Shown: positions 17,053 to 25,314 of the stretch, in pieces
How the letters are laid out: every line of letters starts with the position of its first letter
How positions within the stretch are numbered: the stretch's first letter is position 1
DNA from: Planctomycetota bacterium
Lineage (GTDB): Bacteria; Planctomycetota; UBA1135; GCA-002686595
DNA: 50,153 bases
Direction of reading: 5' to 3'
NCBI GenBank assembly: GCA_028823345.1
Contig: JAPKBR010000027.1
Location: 1-50,153, forward strand
Translations under genes and position numbers: made by a program
Notes under the pieces: generated by a model
The model's input: only the letters and a program-made list of their open reading frames with translations
Told to the model about the DNA's origin: nothing
Databases searched by the model: none

Positions 17053-18251
17053 AGTTGGGAACCATTCAGGGCGCCGAGGCCCAGACCCTCGCAGCGATTG
17101 GCGCGGGCTACCAAGACGGTTTGCTGCGTGATGTGCTGCCCTTTTGGATCGAGCATGCCATTGATCACGAGCACGGAGGGTTTCTCACGGCTTTGGACCG
17201 CACAGGTGGCGTGTTGGATACGGACAAGGGGCTCTGGACCCAAGCGCGTTTCACTTGGCTCTTGGGCAAGTTGTATCGCAGCGTGGAAGCGCGCCCAGAG
17301 TGGTTGGATCTTTGTCGGCATGGGGTCGATTTTCTAGATCGGTTTGCATTTGATGAGAGCGATGGCCGCATGTGGTTTTCGGTCACGCGTGATGGCCAGC
17401 CCCTTCGCAAGCGGCGTTACGCCTTTAGCGAATCCTTTGCCGCGATCGCGTACGGGGAGTACGCGGCGATTACAGGTAGCGAGGCCCATGCCCAAAAGGC
17501 CCGTGATTGTTTCCTACGCTTCGTAAACCACATCCCGGAGCCCAAGCACGAAGACACGCGCCCCACTCGAGGCCTGGGCCCTCCGATGATCGCGATTATC
17601 AGTGCTCAGGAGCTGCGCGCTTCGATTGGGTTTGATCAGGCAGACGAGTGGATTGAGCGCAGCATCGACCAGATCCAGCGCTATCACTGCAAGCCGAGCC
17701 TACGCTGCGTTTTGGAAACTGTCGGTCCCGAGGGCGAGATCCTCGACCACTTTGATGGGCGCATGCTGAACCCCGGTCATGCGATCGAAGGTGCCTGGTT
17801 CATTTTGCGCGAAGCCATGCACCGCAAGCGTCCGGATTGGGTGAAGCTCGGTTGTCAAATGCTGGACTGGACCTGGGAACGGGGTTGGGATCGAGAAGGT
17901 GGGGGCCTGAGTTCTTTCGTGGACTTGAATGGCGGTCCCCCCCAAACCTGGTGGCATCAAATGAAACTTTGGTGGCCCCATAACGAAGCCGTGCTCGCGA
18001 CCCTTTATGCCTATCGCGCAACCGGTGACCCCAAGTACCTTGAACTGCACCGCCAGGTTCACAGTTGGACCCACGCGCACTTTCCCGATAAGGAAGCCGG
18101 AGAGTGGTATGGGTATCTCAACGCAGACGGCACGCCAGCTAGTCCGATCAAAGGGGATTTCTGGAAGGGCCCCTTTCATCTGCCGCGTATGCAGCTTTAC
18201 GGCGCGGCGATGATTGATGAGATCGTCAATGCCCCGCTAATCAGGCAATAA
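17049..18251 (+). CDS. AGE-family epimerase (N-acylglucosamine 2-epimerase)
   Basis: This 400-residue cytoplasmic enzyme of the (alpha/alpha)6-barrel AGE family would convert N-acetylmannosamine to N-acetylglucosamine, the step after the lyase. Family features seen are H-E-H-G-G-F-L near residue 40, R-F-T-W-L-L around residue 70, the F-A-I-A-Y-G-E-Y segment, H-A-I-E-G-A-W-F around residue 243, and W-W-P-H-N-E-A-V-L near residue 310. These give the His and Arg residues typical of the active cleft. It overlaps the symporter by ATGA and is followed after 40 bases by the large propeller gene. Other AGE members act on cellobiose or mannose, but the location in a sialate operon favours the ManNAc/GlcNAc reaction. 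Confidence 0.87.
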   Translation: MKLGTIQGAEAQTLAAIGAGYQDGLLRDVLPFWIEHAIDHEHGGFLTALDRTGGVLDTDKGLWTQARFTWLLGKLYRSVEARPEWLDLCRHGVDFLDRFAFDESDGRMWFSVTRDGQPLRKRRYAFSESFAAIAYGEYAAITGSEAHAQKARDCFLRFVNHIPEPKHEDTRPTRGLGPPMIAIISAQELRASIGFDQADEWIERSIDQIQRYHCKPSLRCVLETVGPEGEILDHFDGRMLNPGHAIEGAWFILREAMHRKRPDWVKLGCQMLDWTWERGWDREGGGLSSFVDLNGGPPQTWWHQMKLWWPHNEAVLATLYAYRATGDPKYLELHRQVHSWTHAHFPDKEAGEWYGYLNADGTPASPIKGDFWKGPFHLPRMQLYGAAMIDEIVNAPLIRQ

Positions 18252-18291
18252 TGCGCCTGCCGGGGCATGACTGGATTCTCCAGAGGTTAGA

Positions 18292-21200
18292 ATGGTCCAT
18301 TCCATGCGAGCCCTTCCCCTGCAGTTGCCTCTTGGCCTCTCTTTAGTTCTGTGCGCAAGCGCGCTTGGCCAGGATTGGCCGACGTTTCGAGGTGACTTAC
18401 GGCGCAGTGGTGCGGTGGAGTCGAATATAGAGGCGGATCACTTGGTGCCCGCTTGGACCTGGCGTTCGCCGGAGTTGCCGTCGCCCGCTTGGCCTGGTCC
18501 GGCTCGCTGGGATGCATATGCGGCGCTCAAGAACTTGCGTTCCATGCGCAACTATGACCCGGTGTTTCATCCGATTGCTTTTGGGGACAGCATTGTCTTG
18601 GCCTCGAATGTGGATGACAGTGTGCGCTGTTTCGATGCGACCGATGGCGCTCTGCGTTGGACCTATGTGACGGGAGGCCCTGTGCGGATTGCTCCCAGTT
18701 TGCATGATGGCCGGCTTTACTTTGGCAGCGATGATGGGGCGGCCTATTGCATCGATGCCAAGGACGGTCAGTTGGTCTGGCGCTATCACCCGACCGAGGG
18801 TGAGCGCATGGTGATTCAGGATGGACGGCTGGTTTCCTTTTGGCCCGTGCGCACGGGCGTAGCGGTGTATGAAGGCCGCGCATATTTTGGTGCGTCGCTT
18901 TTGCCCTGGAAGAATTCGTTTCTTTGTTCGGTGGACGCCAAAACAGGCAAGCTCAAGGGGAGTGGCACCTGGAAGCGCGACCTTGGGTCTGGGCTGACCC
19001 TGGAGGGTGCATTGCTCGCATCAAAGGACAATGTGATTGCTCCTCAGGGCAGGATCCCACCGCTCTTGTTCAACCGCAAGAGTGGTGCGCCGGAAGGAAC
19101 ACTTGAGGGCGGCGGCGGGTGCTTTGTGCTCTTGACCGAAGATCAGGAGGTCTTGCACGGCCCCGGCAACAAGGATGGCTGGATCACAGGCTCCAAAAGT
19201 GCCTCGCGCCAAAAGGTGGCGAGTTATGCCAAAGGAAACGCCATGGTAGTGGAGGGCCAAACCGCATGGCTGCTCAGTGACGACGCCCTCGCGGCCATGG
19301 ATCGAACCAGTGGAACGGCCCTTTGGACACTGCAGGCGGATGCGCCCTACGAAATCATCAAAGCGGGCCAAACACTGTTCTGTGGGGGTGACAACAAGGT
19401 TGTGGCCCGTAGCGTGGAGGATGGACACGTTCTATGGGCGGCCGAAGTGGAGGGCCGCGCCCATGGCCTTGCGGTGGCTCACGGGCGTTTGCTCGTGGCT
19501 ACGGACCGGGGTGTCTTGCATGTGTTCAGCGAGGGCGGTGCGGCGATTGCCTTGGCTGCCAAGTACACGGAAGTCAGCCGCAAGCAAGTGCTGGGACCGT
19601 CGCCTTCCATACCTAAGGTGCCTACCCGTGGTTTGGTGGACCGTTGGGTTTTCCAGAGCAATGCTCGCCTACAGCAACCTCTCTCCGACGATGACCCGCG
19701 CACCCAAACCGTGTTTGTCAATCAAGTCCGGGGCAGACTTGCGGCACATCCCCTTGGATCACTTGACCTGCGGCAGGTGGGCTCCTTGCAAGCAGTTGTC
19801 TTGGACGGGACAGGAACCGACTTGGCCATCACCTCCGATCTTGCCAAGGCAAAACTGCCCACCAAGGCGATTACTGCCGCCGCTTGGGTGCGGGTGGATC
19901 AGGGGATTCAGTGGGGCGGCATCATCAGCGCTGCCCAGGACAATGGAGAAGATGAAAAGGGCTGGTTGCTTGGATTTAGTGGCAACAAGTTCTGCTTTGT
20001 GGTCACCGGAACCAAGGGCGACACGCGCCTGACCCGGGTTGCCGACAGCAAGCCATTCCAGGTGGGCACGTGGTATCACGTTGTCGGCACCTATGACGGC
20101 CGCGTCCAGCGCTTGTGGGTGAATGGCGAGATGGTTGCCGAAAGCACCAAGGAGAAGGGACCGATTCTTGCGCCTGCCACCGGTTGGTATCACATCGGTG
20201 CTTACCGGGATAACGATGAGTACTTCCGTCATCCCGGGATGTTGAACGAGATTGCGGTTTGGAGTCGGGCCCTGAAGGACAAGGAAATCCGCGCACTGCA
20301 TGATCAAAAGGTTGCTGACTTTCCCGGTCCGGTGGAGATCGGAGGGGCTCCCTTGGAACCAACGAAGCCGGTTCTCGATCTGGCCTTTGGTCCGATCCTT
20401 CGTTTCCCGAAGAGTGGCACAGCCTTTGTACGTTGGCAAACTGCGTCCAAGCACAAGGGGGTGCTTGAGTGGCGTGCGGAGGGTGCTCAGGCCCCTGGCC
20501 CTTGGGAGCGGGTGGTCTGCGCCGAGGGAACCCAGCACGAGGGGCTGATTCAAAATCTGCCTCGCAATACGGTTCTTAGTTATCGCTTGCGGGCCGGAGT
20601 GCACAAGGATGCTCCCGCCACAGCGATTTTTGAATTGGACACACACTTTGACCTGACACTTCCGGCGGTGGACCGGGATGAGGCTGGGGCCTGGGCTGAG
20701 GGACAAGCGGGGCTTGCCCTGGTGATCGGTGCGGATGATAGCCCGGATGCGCTGATTGAGTTGGCGCGCAAGAGTCGCTATCGAATTCTGGTGGTGGATG
20801 AAGACGCACGGCGCATTGCAGACCTGCGGCGCAAGTTGCACGCCCATTCGGCCTATGGTTCGCGCGTCGCTGCCCTGCAAGTGGCTGATCTGGATCATCT
20901 GCCCCTGCCCTCGGCTTATGCCGCTTTTGTTACCGGTAGCGATCGTCACCCGGCTCCGAACCGAGCCCAATTAGCGGAGGTCCAACGGGTCCAATCCCCA
21001 GGGGGCTTGATCCAATGGGGCGAGCACACGAGTACCCGCGGCCCACTTCCGGGCGCCCGCAGTTGGGGCCACATGTATGGCAGCGCGGACAACAGCGCTT
21101 ATAACGGCGAGGAGCTTGGTGGCGTGCGCACCGTGGAGCAGTTGGATGTGAATTGGCTCGGGCGACCCGGTGCGCGTTATCAATCCGATCGCCAAAATCG

Positions 21201-22353
21201 CAAGGCGGCACCCCTGACCTCGAACGGCCGTTTGTTCATGCAGGGCCTACACAGGGTGATTGCCCTTGATGCCTTTAGCGGTCAAGCCCTGTGGAATGTG
21301 GAGCTGCCGAGCATGGCGCGCTTCAACGTGCCCCGGGATTGCGCAAACTCTTGCGCCGAGGGTGAGGAGTACTTCCTGGCCATGCAGGGTTTCCTCTTCG
21401 AGTTCGATGGGGAGGAAGGGCACATCAAGCGTCAGCTCCCGGTCCAGGCCGGTGCGCGGGATGACTTCGAATGGGACTGGGGTTATGTGGCTGCGACTCC
21501 CCGGCGTATCGTCGGCACGCCGGTTAAGGCGGGTGCTCCGTTCACCGCGTGGTGGGGTGGTGATGCCTGGTACGACGCGCGTGAGGGCGAGGCGGCCAAG
21601 AAGGTCTGCGGCGATGGGATCTTTGGCCTCGACCGGGCCAGTGGTGACCTGGCTTGGCAGCGTAGTGGCAGTCTTGTCTTGCATCCGACCATCACCATCG
21701 CCGATGGGGCGGTGAGCTTTCTTGAATGCCGCAACACCGATTTACTAGGGGCCGATGCTCGCAGGATAGGTTCTAGCAAACTCTGGGAGGACCTGTGGTT
21801 GGTGTCCTTGGACTTGCAAACCGGCCAGGTCCTTTGGGAACGGGAAGCGACTCCGGTCCCCGGCCGCGTGGCGATCTACTTGGCTCAAAGCGATGGGAAA
21901 CTTGTGATGGTCAGTTCTGCGGGGGGCGAGTTTGCGGTCTATGCCTTTGACGCGGGCAACGGCGCCAGTCTCTGGCGGCGCAAATTCACCTGGGAGGTCG
22001 ATCACCACGGCAAGTCCCTGTCTCGTCCCTTGATCGTGAACGGCAAGGTCTACCTGCGTCCCGCGGTGATGGACTTGGAAACCGGAGAGCCCCAAGCTCA
22101 ACCATTCCCCGAAGGGCATCAATGCGGCACCTATGTGGCCTCCAAGAACGCACTCTTCTTGCGCGCAGGTGAACTCGCGGTTTGGGATGTGCTCGAAGGT
22201 CGCTCCACACGTTGGAAACGATTGCGACCCGATTGTTGGATTAGCACGATCCCGGCAGAGGGCATGCTGCTGTCCCCCGAGGGCGGTGGCGGTTGCAGTT
22301 GCGGTACTTGGATTCAAACCTCGATCGGCTTCATGCCGAAGGATGAGCGTTGA
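18292..22353 (+). CDS. giant secreted chimera: PQQ-like beta-propeller, LamG, Fn3-like and methyltransferase-like domains
   Basis: This 1353-residue protein has a signal peptide (from Met5, MRALPLQLPLGLSLVLCASA, cleaved near LGQ). Residues 28-430 are a PQQ-like/BamB-type propeller with W-x-x blades (for example G-A-L-R-W-T-Y, G-Q-L-V-W-R-Y). Residues 446-676 are a LamG/concanavalin-like domain (A-A-W-V-R-V, W-Y-H-V-V-G-T-Y-D-G, L-N-E-I-A-V-W-S-R-A-L). Residues 695-785 look fibronectin-III-like. Residues 803-905 read like a SAM-methyltransferase Rossmann core (L-V-I-G-A-D-D, I-L-V-V-D-E-D, V-A-D-L-D-H-L-P-L-P). Residues 920-1340 are a second propeller. Starts at 18292 or 18304 are both possible, and an AGAGG lies upstream of 18292. 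Its stop overlaps the next gene's TTG start. A methyltransferase fold in a secreted protein is odd; it may be a degenerate binding domain. Confidence 0.82.
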   Translation: MVHSMRALPLQLPLGLSLVLCASALGQDWPTFRGDLRRSGAVESNIEADHLVPAWTWRSPELPSPAWPGPARWDAYAALKNLRSMRNYDPVFHPIAFGDSIVLASNVDDSVRCFDATDGALRWTYVTGGPVRIAPSLHDGRLYFGSDDGAAYCIDAKDGQLVWRYHPTEGERMVIQDGRLVSFWPVRTGVAVYEGRAYFGASLLPWKNSFLCSVDAKTGKLKGSGTWKRDLGSGLTLEGALLASKDNVIAPQGRIPPLLFNRKSGAPEGTLEGGGGCFVLLTEDQEVLHGPGNKDGWITGSKSASRQKVASYAKGNAMVVEGQTAWLLSDDALAAMDRTSGTALWTLQADAPYEIIKAGQTLFCGGDNKVVARSVEDGHVLWAAEVEGRAHGLAVAHGRLLVATDRGVLHVFSEGGAAIALAAKYTEVSRKQVLGPSPSIPKVPTRGLVDRWVFQSNARLQQPLSDDDPRTQTVFVNQVRGRLAAHPLGSLDLRQVGSLQAVVLDGTGTDLAITSDLAKAKLPTKAITAAAWVRVDQGIQWGGIISAAQDNGEDEKGWLLGFSGNKFCFVVTGTKGDTRLTRVADSKPFQVGTWYHVVGTYDGRVQRLWVNGEMVAESTKEKGPILAPATGWYHIGAYRDNDEYFRHPGMLNEIAVWSRALKDKEIRALHDQKVADFPGPVEIGGAPLEPTKPVLDLAFGPILRFPKSGTAFVRWQTASKHKGVLEWRAEGAQAPGPWERVVCAEGTQHEGLIQNLPRNTVLSYRLRAGVHKDAPATAIFELDTHFDLTLPAVDRDEAGAWAEGQAGLALVIGADDSPDALIELARKSRYRILVVDEDARRIADLRRKLHAHSAYGSRVAALQVADLDHLPLPSAYAAFVTGSDRHPAPNRAQLAEVQRVQSPGGLIQWGEHTSTRGPLPGARSWGHMYGSADNSAYNGEELGGVRTVEQLDVNWLGRPGARYQSDRQNRKAAPLTSNGRLFMQGLHRVIALDAFSGQALWNVELPSMARFNVPRDCANSCAEGEEYFLAMQGFLFEFDGEEGHIKRQLPVQAGARDDFEWDWGYVAATPRRIVGTPVKAGAPFTAWWGGDAWYDAREGEAAKKVCGDGIFGLDRASGDLAWQRSGSLVLHPTITIADGAVSFLECRNTDLLGADARRIGSSKLWEDLWLVSLDLQTGQVLWEREATPVPGRVAIYLAQSDGKLVMVSSAGGEFAVYAFDAGNGASLWRRKFTWEVDHHGKSLSRPLIVNGKVYLRPAVMDLETGEPQAQPFPEGHQCGTYVASKNALFLRAGELAVWDVLEGRSTRWKRLRPDCWISTIPAEGMLLSPEGGGGCSCGTWIQTSIGFMPKDER

Positions 22354-23522
22354 AGGGATTGCTCTTTTTCGCGGGTCTCATGACCCTGCAGCTTGTGTGC
22401 CGCTACACCGTGCGCGACATTGGTTTTGTCAGCCTTGTGGACGCCGAGTGGGTCGTTGAAGCGACCGGGCCGGTGGATTCCCAGGTGGAGTTGCGCGCTC
22501 TCGAGGCGTTGCTCAAGGATGCTAATGTGACCGCTCGCGTCCAGCCCAGCAATGATCTTGCCACCCGTTGGGCCCTGGTCTCCAAGGACGGCCTGCGGCT
22601 TGACTTAGGGCAGTCCACTGGCGAGAGCCAGGACGACGGGCCCGCACGTGTCCGCAGTTTGTCCGGGGTCTTGGACTCTCCTTTGAGGGCGAATCTGAGC
22701 GCAAACATGTTGGATGCTTTTGCCACGGTGGTTTTGGTGGCGGGGACGGATCCAGAAGGAGTCAGGCACGCCGAAGAACAGATCGACTCGGCTATCGAAC
22801 TCTTGCGCGAAATCGAACCCAACTTGCCCCGGCCTTTGGCGGGGGAAGTTGCGGTCCAGATTCTCCCGGCCAGCGAGCGTGAGACTGAGCGGGTAGCCCT
22901 TTGGTCCGCGGGCTTGCTGGATTTGGATCCGGAGCAGTCCGCGCTGATCATGTTCTATGGCCGCATGAAACGGGTGGGTGAGCCATTGGTGGGGGAGCGT
23001 CTCGTCACTGCCGAGATTTTGAGCGCACTGGCCCTGATCGGCGAATCCTGTGAGTGCGACACGGATCGGGACTGGGCCGCCGAGCCTCGGCTTCCCCATC
23101 GCTTTGATGCTGAGCAGCATGACCTTGCCGCCACGGTCCTTGGCTTCGATCCTGCGAGCCCCTATGTGCTGGCGGAGGTGACGCGTATTCTTTCGCGCGG
23201 TTCAGCGGAACGCACGGGCACCCGGGCCGTTGCGGACTTGGGCGAGGTGCTGTTTGGTTATCGCGAGGGTGGCCTCGCCGGAATCGACAGGCCGCCGGTT
23301 CCTGAAGAAACCCATGCGGAGGTCAAGGGGATCGACTCCACAGGGGGGGGCACAGGGGACTGGGGCTTTCCCGATCAGAGTGATCCGGTGCAAGATGTGG
23401 GGCAGGATGAAGACGATTCCGATCCATTCACCTTCGCCATGGCCCCCTGGGCTCTTTTGATTTTTATCGTGGCATGCATCGTGGTTGCGGCCTTGATTGT
23501 TTTGCTGGGGCGCCGCTCATGA
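22350..23522 (+). CDS. unknown membrane-anchored protein of the ABC cluster
   Basis: This 390-residue protein starts at a TTG that overlaps the previous stop (TTGA). An ATG 30 bases further on (22380) is an alternative. It has an N-terminal hydrophobic segment (LLFFAGLMTLQLV), then a Y-T-V-R-D-I-G-F-V-S-L motif that I recall from other Planctomycetota but cannot place in a family. A long soluble middle of alpha/beta character follows. An acidic, glycine-rich linker (about residues 325-360) comes next, and then a single C-terminal transmembrane helix (APWALLIFIVACIVVAALIV) with a short RRS tail. The topology suggests a large periplasmic domain held by two helices. The next gene, an FtsX-like permease, overlaps its stop by ATGA. 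It may be a specific partner of the transport system, but no function can be assigned. Confidence 0.8.
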   Translation: MKGLLFFAGLMTLQLVCRYTVRDIGFVSLVDAEWVVEATGPVDSQVELRALEALLKDANVTARVQPSNDLATRWALVSKDGLRLDLGQSTGESQDDGPARVRSLSGVLDSPLRANLSANMLDAFATVVLVAGTDPEGVRHAEEQIDSAIELLREIEPNLPRPLAGEVAVQILPASERETERVALWSAGLLDLDPEQSALIMFYGRMKRVGEPLVGERLVTAEILSALALIGESCECDTDRDWAAEPRLPHRFDAEQHDLAATVLGFDPASPYVLAEVTRILSRGSAERTGTRAVADLGEVLFGYREGGLAGIDRPPVPEETHAEVKGIDSTGGGTGDWGFPDQSDPVQDVGQDEDDSDPFTFAMAPWALLIFIVACIVVAALIVLLGRRS

Positions 23523-24664
23523 GCATCTTGCGTCTCGTGACAAAGGAGTTGCTCCTGCGCAGGTGGAGTGCGCTGTTGGCGGTGAGTGCCCTCGGGGCCA
23601 CTGTGGCTGCCGCCTTGTTTTTTTTCCTGCTTGCGCGCTCGAATGAAGGGGAGACCCGGATCCTGCAGCGGGACATGGGCCTCAACATTCTGATTCTTCC
23701 CCCAGGCACTTCACTGGACGCCTACTGGGCCCAGGGTTTGGCACCGGGTTCCATGCCCGTCGAATTCCTGCTCGAACTGGAAGACCAAGGCGTGGCCAAC
23801 CGGCTTGTGCCCATGATCAAACGCCGACACAATTGGCAAGGTCGGGAGGTCCTGCTGACCGGGATCAGCGGCGAAATATTCAAACAGGGCAAGACCATGA
23901 AGCCGGTCTTTGGGCGCGTTGTGGAACCGGGCAGCTTGGTCTTGGGTGACGAAATTGCGAGACTCTTGAGCCTTGAAGAGGGCGCAAGCGTGGAGCTCTT
24001 GGGACGCACTTTTAGTATCTCGCGGGTCTTGGCTCCCGTGGGGGACGAGCAGGATGTGCAGGTTTTCTTGGACCTTGGGGACGCTCAATCCCTGCTCGAT
24101 CTAGACGGACGCATCACTGAAATCGAAGCCCTGGAATGTCATTGCTCGGAAGAGGTTGCGGATCCCTTGGCTGCCCTGCGCGTAGAGCTCGACCCCCTCA
24201 TGCCAGGGGCGGTGATTGTGCGGCGGGAGGCTCTAGCCGATGCGCGGCGCGATCAACGCCAATTGGCCGGGCGCTTTCTCCAATCCGGCTTCCCCGTGAT
24301 CGCTGGGCTCTGCGCACTGCTGGTGGGAGCTCTGTGCATGTTGAATGTGCGCGAGCGCCGAGCGGAGATCGGGGTGCTGCGGGCCCTTGGAAAGTCTTCG
24401 GGTCAAGTGGCGGCTTTGTTCCTGGGCCGTGCGGCCTTCTTGGGTTTGTTAGGCGGAGCAACAGGGGTGTTGCTTGGCGGGTTCTTAGCCTCGGACCTTG
24501 GGCGGGTGCTCTTCGAAACCCGCGCGGGTGCGGTGAACTTGGAACTGGACTTGGTTTTGGTGGCCCTATTCGTGACGCCCGCTTTCGCTGCGGTGGCGAG
24601 TCTGATCCCGGTGGCCTTGGCCGTCATCCAAGATCCCGTGCGCGTGTTGGGGGAGACCTCATGA
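23519..24664 (+). CDS. FtsX/MacB-like ABC transporter permease
   Basis: From the overlapping ATG at 23519 this is a 381-residue permease. It has one N-terminal helix (about residues 15-37), a periplasmic domain of some 220 residues, and three C-terminal helices with the FtsX-type segment R-R-A-E-I-G-V-L-R-A-L-G just after the second helix. This four-helix layout is that of the MacB/LolC/FtsX (type VII) systems, which do not carry solutes across the membrane in the usual way but drive mechanical changes or extraction at the periplasmic side. The periplasmic domain contains E-C-H-C-S-E-E, a possible metal site, though this is speculative. The ATPase for it is the next gene, overlapping by ATGA. 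The open frame to 23474 upstream is only an extension into the previous gene. Confidence 0.88.
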   Translation: MSILRLVTKELLLRRWSALLAVSALGATVAAALFFFLLARSNEGETRILQRDMGLNILILPPGTSLDAYWAQGLAPGSMPVEFLLELEDQGVANRLVPMIKRRHNWQGREVLLTGISGEIFKQGKTMKPVFGRVVEPGSLVLGDEIARLLSLEEGASVELLGRTFSISRVLAPVGDEQDVQVFLDLGDAQSLLDLDGRITEIEALECHCSEEVADPLAALRVELDPLMPGAVIVRREALADARRDQRQLAGRFLQSGFPVIAGLCALLVGALCMLNVRERRAEIGVLRALGKSSGQVAALFLGRAAFLGLLGGATGVLLGGFLASDLGRVLFETRAGAVNLELDLVLVALFVTPAFAAVASLIPVALAVIQDPVRVLGETS

Positions 24665-25314
24665 GTGTCTTCCAAGTGGACTGCGCGGGGATGCACTACG
24701 ATCTGCGGGGTCAAAAAATCATCGCTCTGGCCCCGTCCAGCCTGAGCGCACAGCAAGAGGAGTTCATCGTGGTGCGCGGAAAGAGCGGCGCGGGCAAAAC
24801 CACTCTCCTTTCCATCCTGGGCGGGATGTTGCGTCCCACCGAGGGCAGGGTCCATTTGGGATCTGCGGAGTTGACTGCTTTGGGCCCCGCGGCCCGGGCC
24901 AAATTGCGGCAGACGTCCATTGGCTTTGTGTTCCAGAGCATGCATCTTCTGCCCTACCTCGACTTGCTCGACAACACGCGCCTTGCCGGTGGAAGCGAAG
25001 CCCGGGCGCGAGAGTTGCTGGAGCAACTGGGCTTGGGAGACCGCATTCATCACCGGCCTGCGGAACTCTCCGCGGGTGAACGCCAGCGTGGAGCAGTTGC
25101 CCGTGCCTTGGTCCATGGGCCCGCCCTTGTGCTGGCCGATGAACCTACCGGAAATCTCGATCCCGAGAGCGCGGCTTTGGTCTTGGAGGCTTTCCAGAGT
25201 TTCCGCACCAACGGCGGCTGCCTCATGATGGCGACCCATTCTCAGGAGCCGATTCCTGAGAGTCGCACCGTCTACTTGGGCCCCAAGGGTTTGCACTCTG
25301 CCGACGAAAGATGA
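24661..25314 (+). CDS. LolD-type ABC ATPase, partner of the FtsX-like permease
   Basis: This 217-residue ATP-binding subunit has Walker A G40-K-S-G-A-G-K-T47, a Q-loop (V-F-Q-S-M-H-L-L-P), signature L-S-A-G-E-R-Q-R-G, Walker B L-V-L-A-D-E-P and a D-loop (G-N-L-D-P). A switch histidine lies in M-A-T-H-S. The size and the LLPYLDLLDN region match the LolD/MacB/FtsE subfamily. The ATG at 24661 overlaps the permease stop by 4 bases. The much longer frame starting at 24136 merely runs back inside the permease gene in another frame. Its own stop overlaps the double ModA gene. The signature has LSAGE rather than LSGGE, which is common and compatible with activity. Confidence 0.92.
   Translation: MSVFQVDCAGMHYDLRGQKIIALAPSSLSAQQEEFIVVRGKSGAGKTTLLSILGGMLRPTEGRVHLGSAELTALGPAARAKLRQTSIGFVFQSMHLLPYLDLLDNTRLAGGSEARARELLEQLGLGDRIHHRPAELSAGERQRGAVARALVHGPALVLADEPTGNLDPESAALVLEAFQSFRTNGGCLMMATHSQEPIPESRTVYLGPKGLHSADER

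Noticed and set aside
19759..20970. 403-codon open frame on the minus strand
   Set aside because: It lies wholly inside the propeller/LamG gene, whose domains read well on the plus strand. The antisense product is rich in Arg, Pro and Gln without any domain, as expected for a mirror frame in GC-rich DNA.
24136..24660. N-terminal extension of the LolD-like ATPase by 175 codons
   Set aside because: The extension is another reading frame of the FtsX-like permease gene, with Arg/Gly/Ala-rich nonsense. The ATPase starts at the ATG at 24661 with normal family length.
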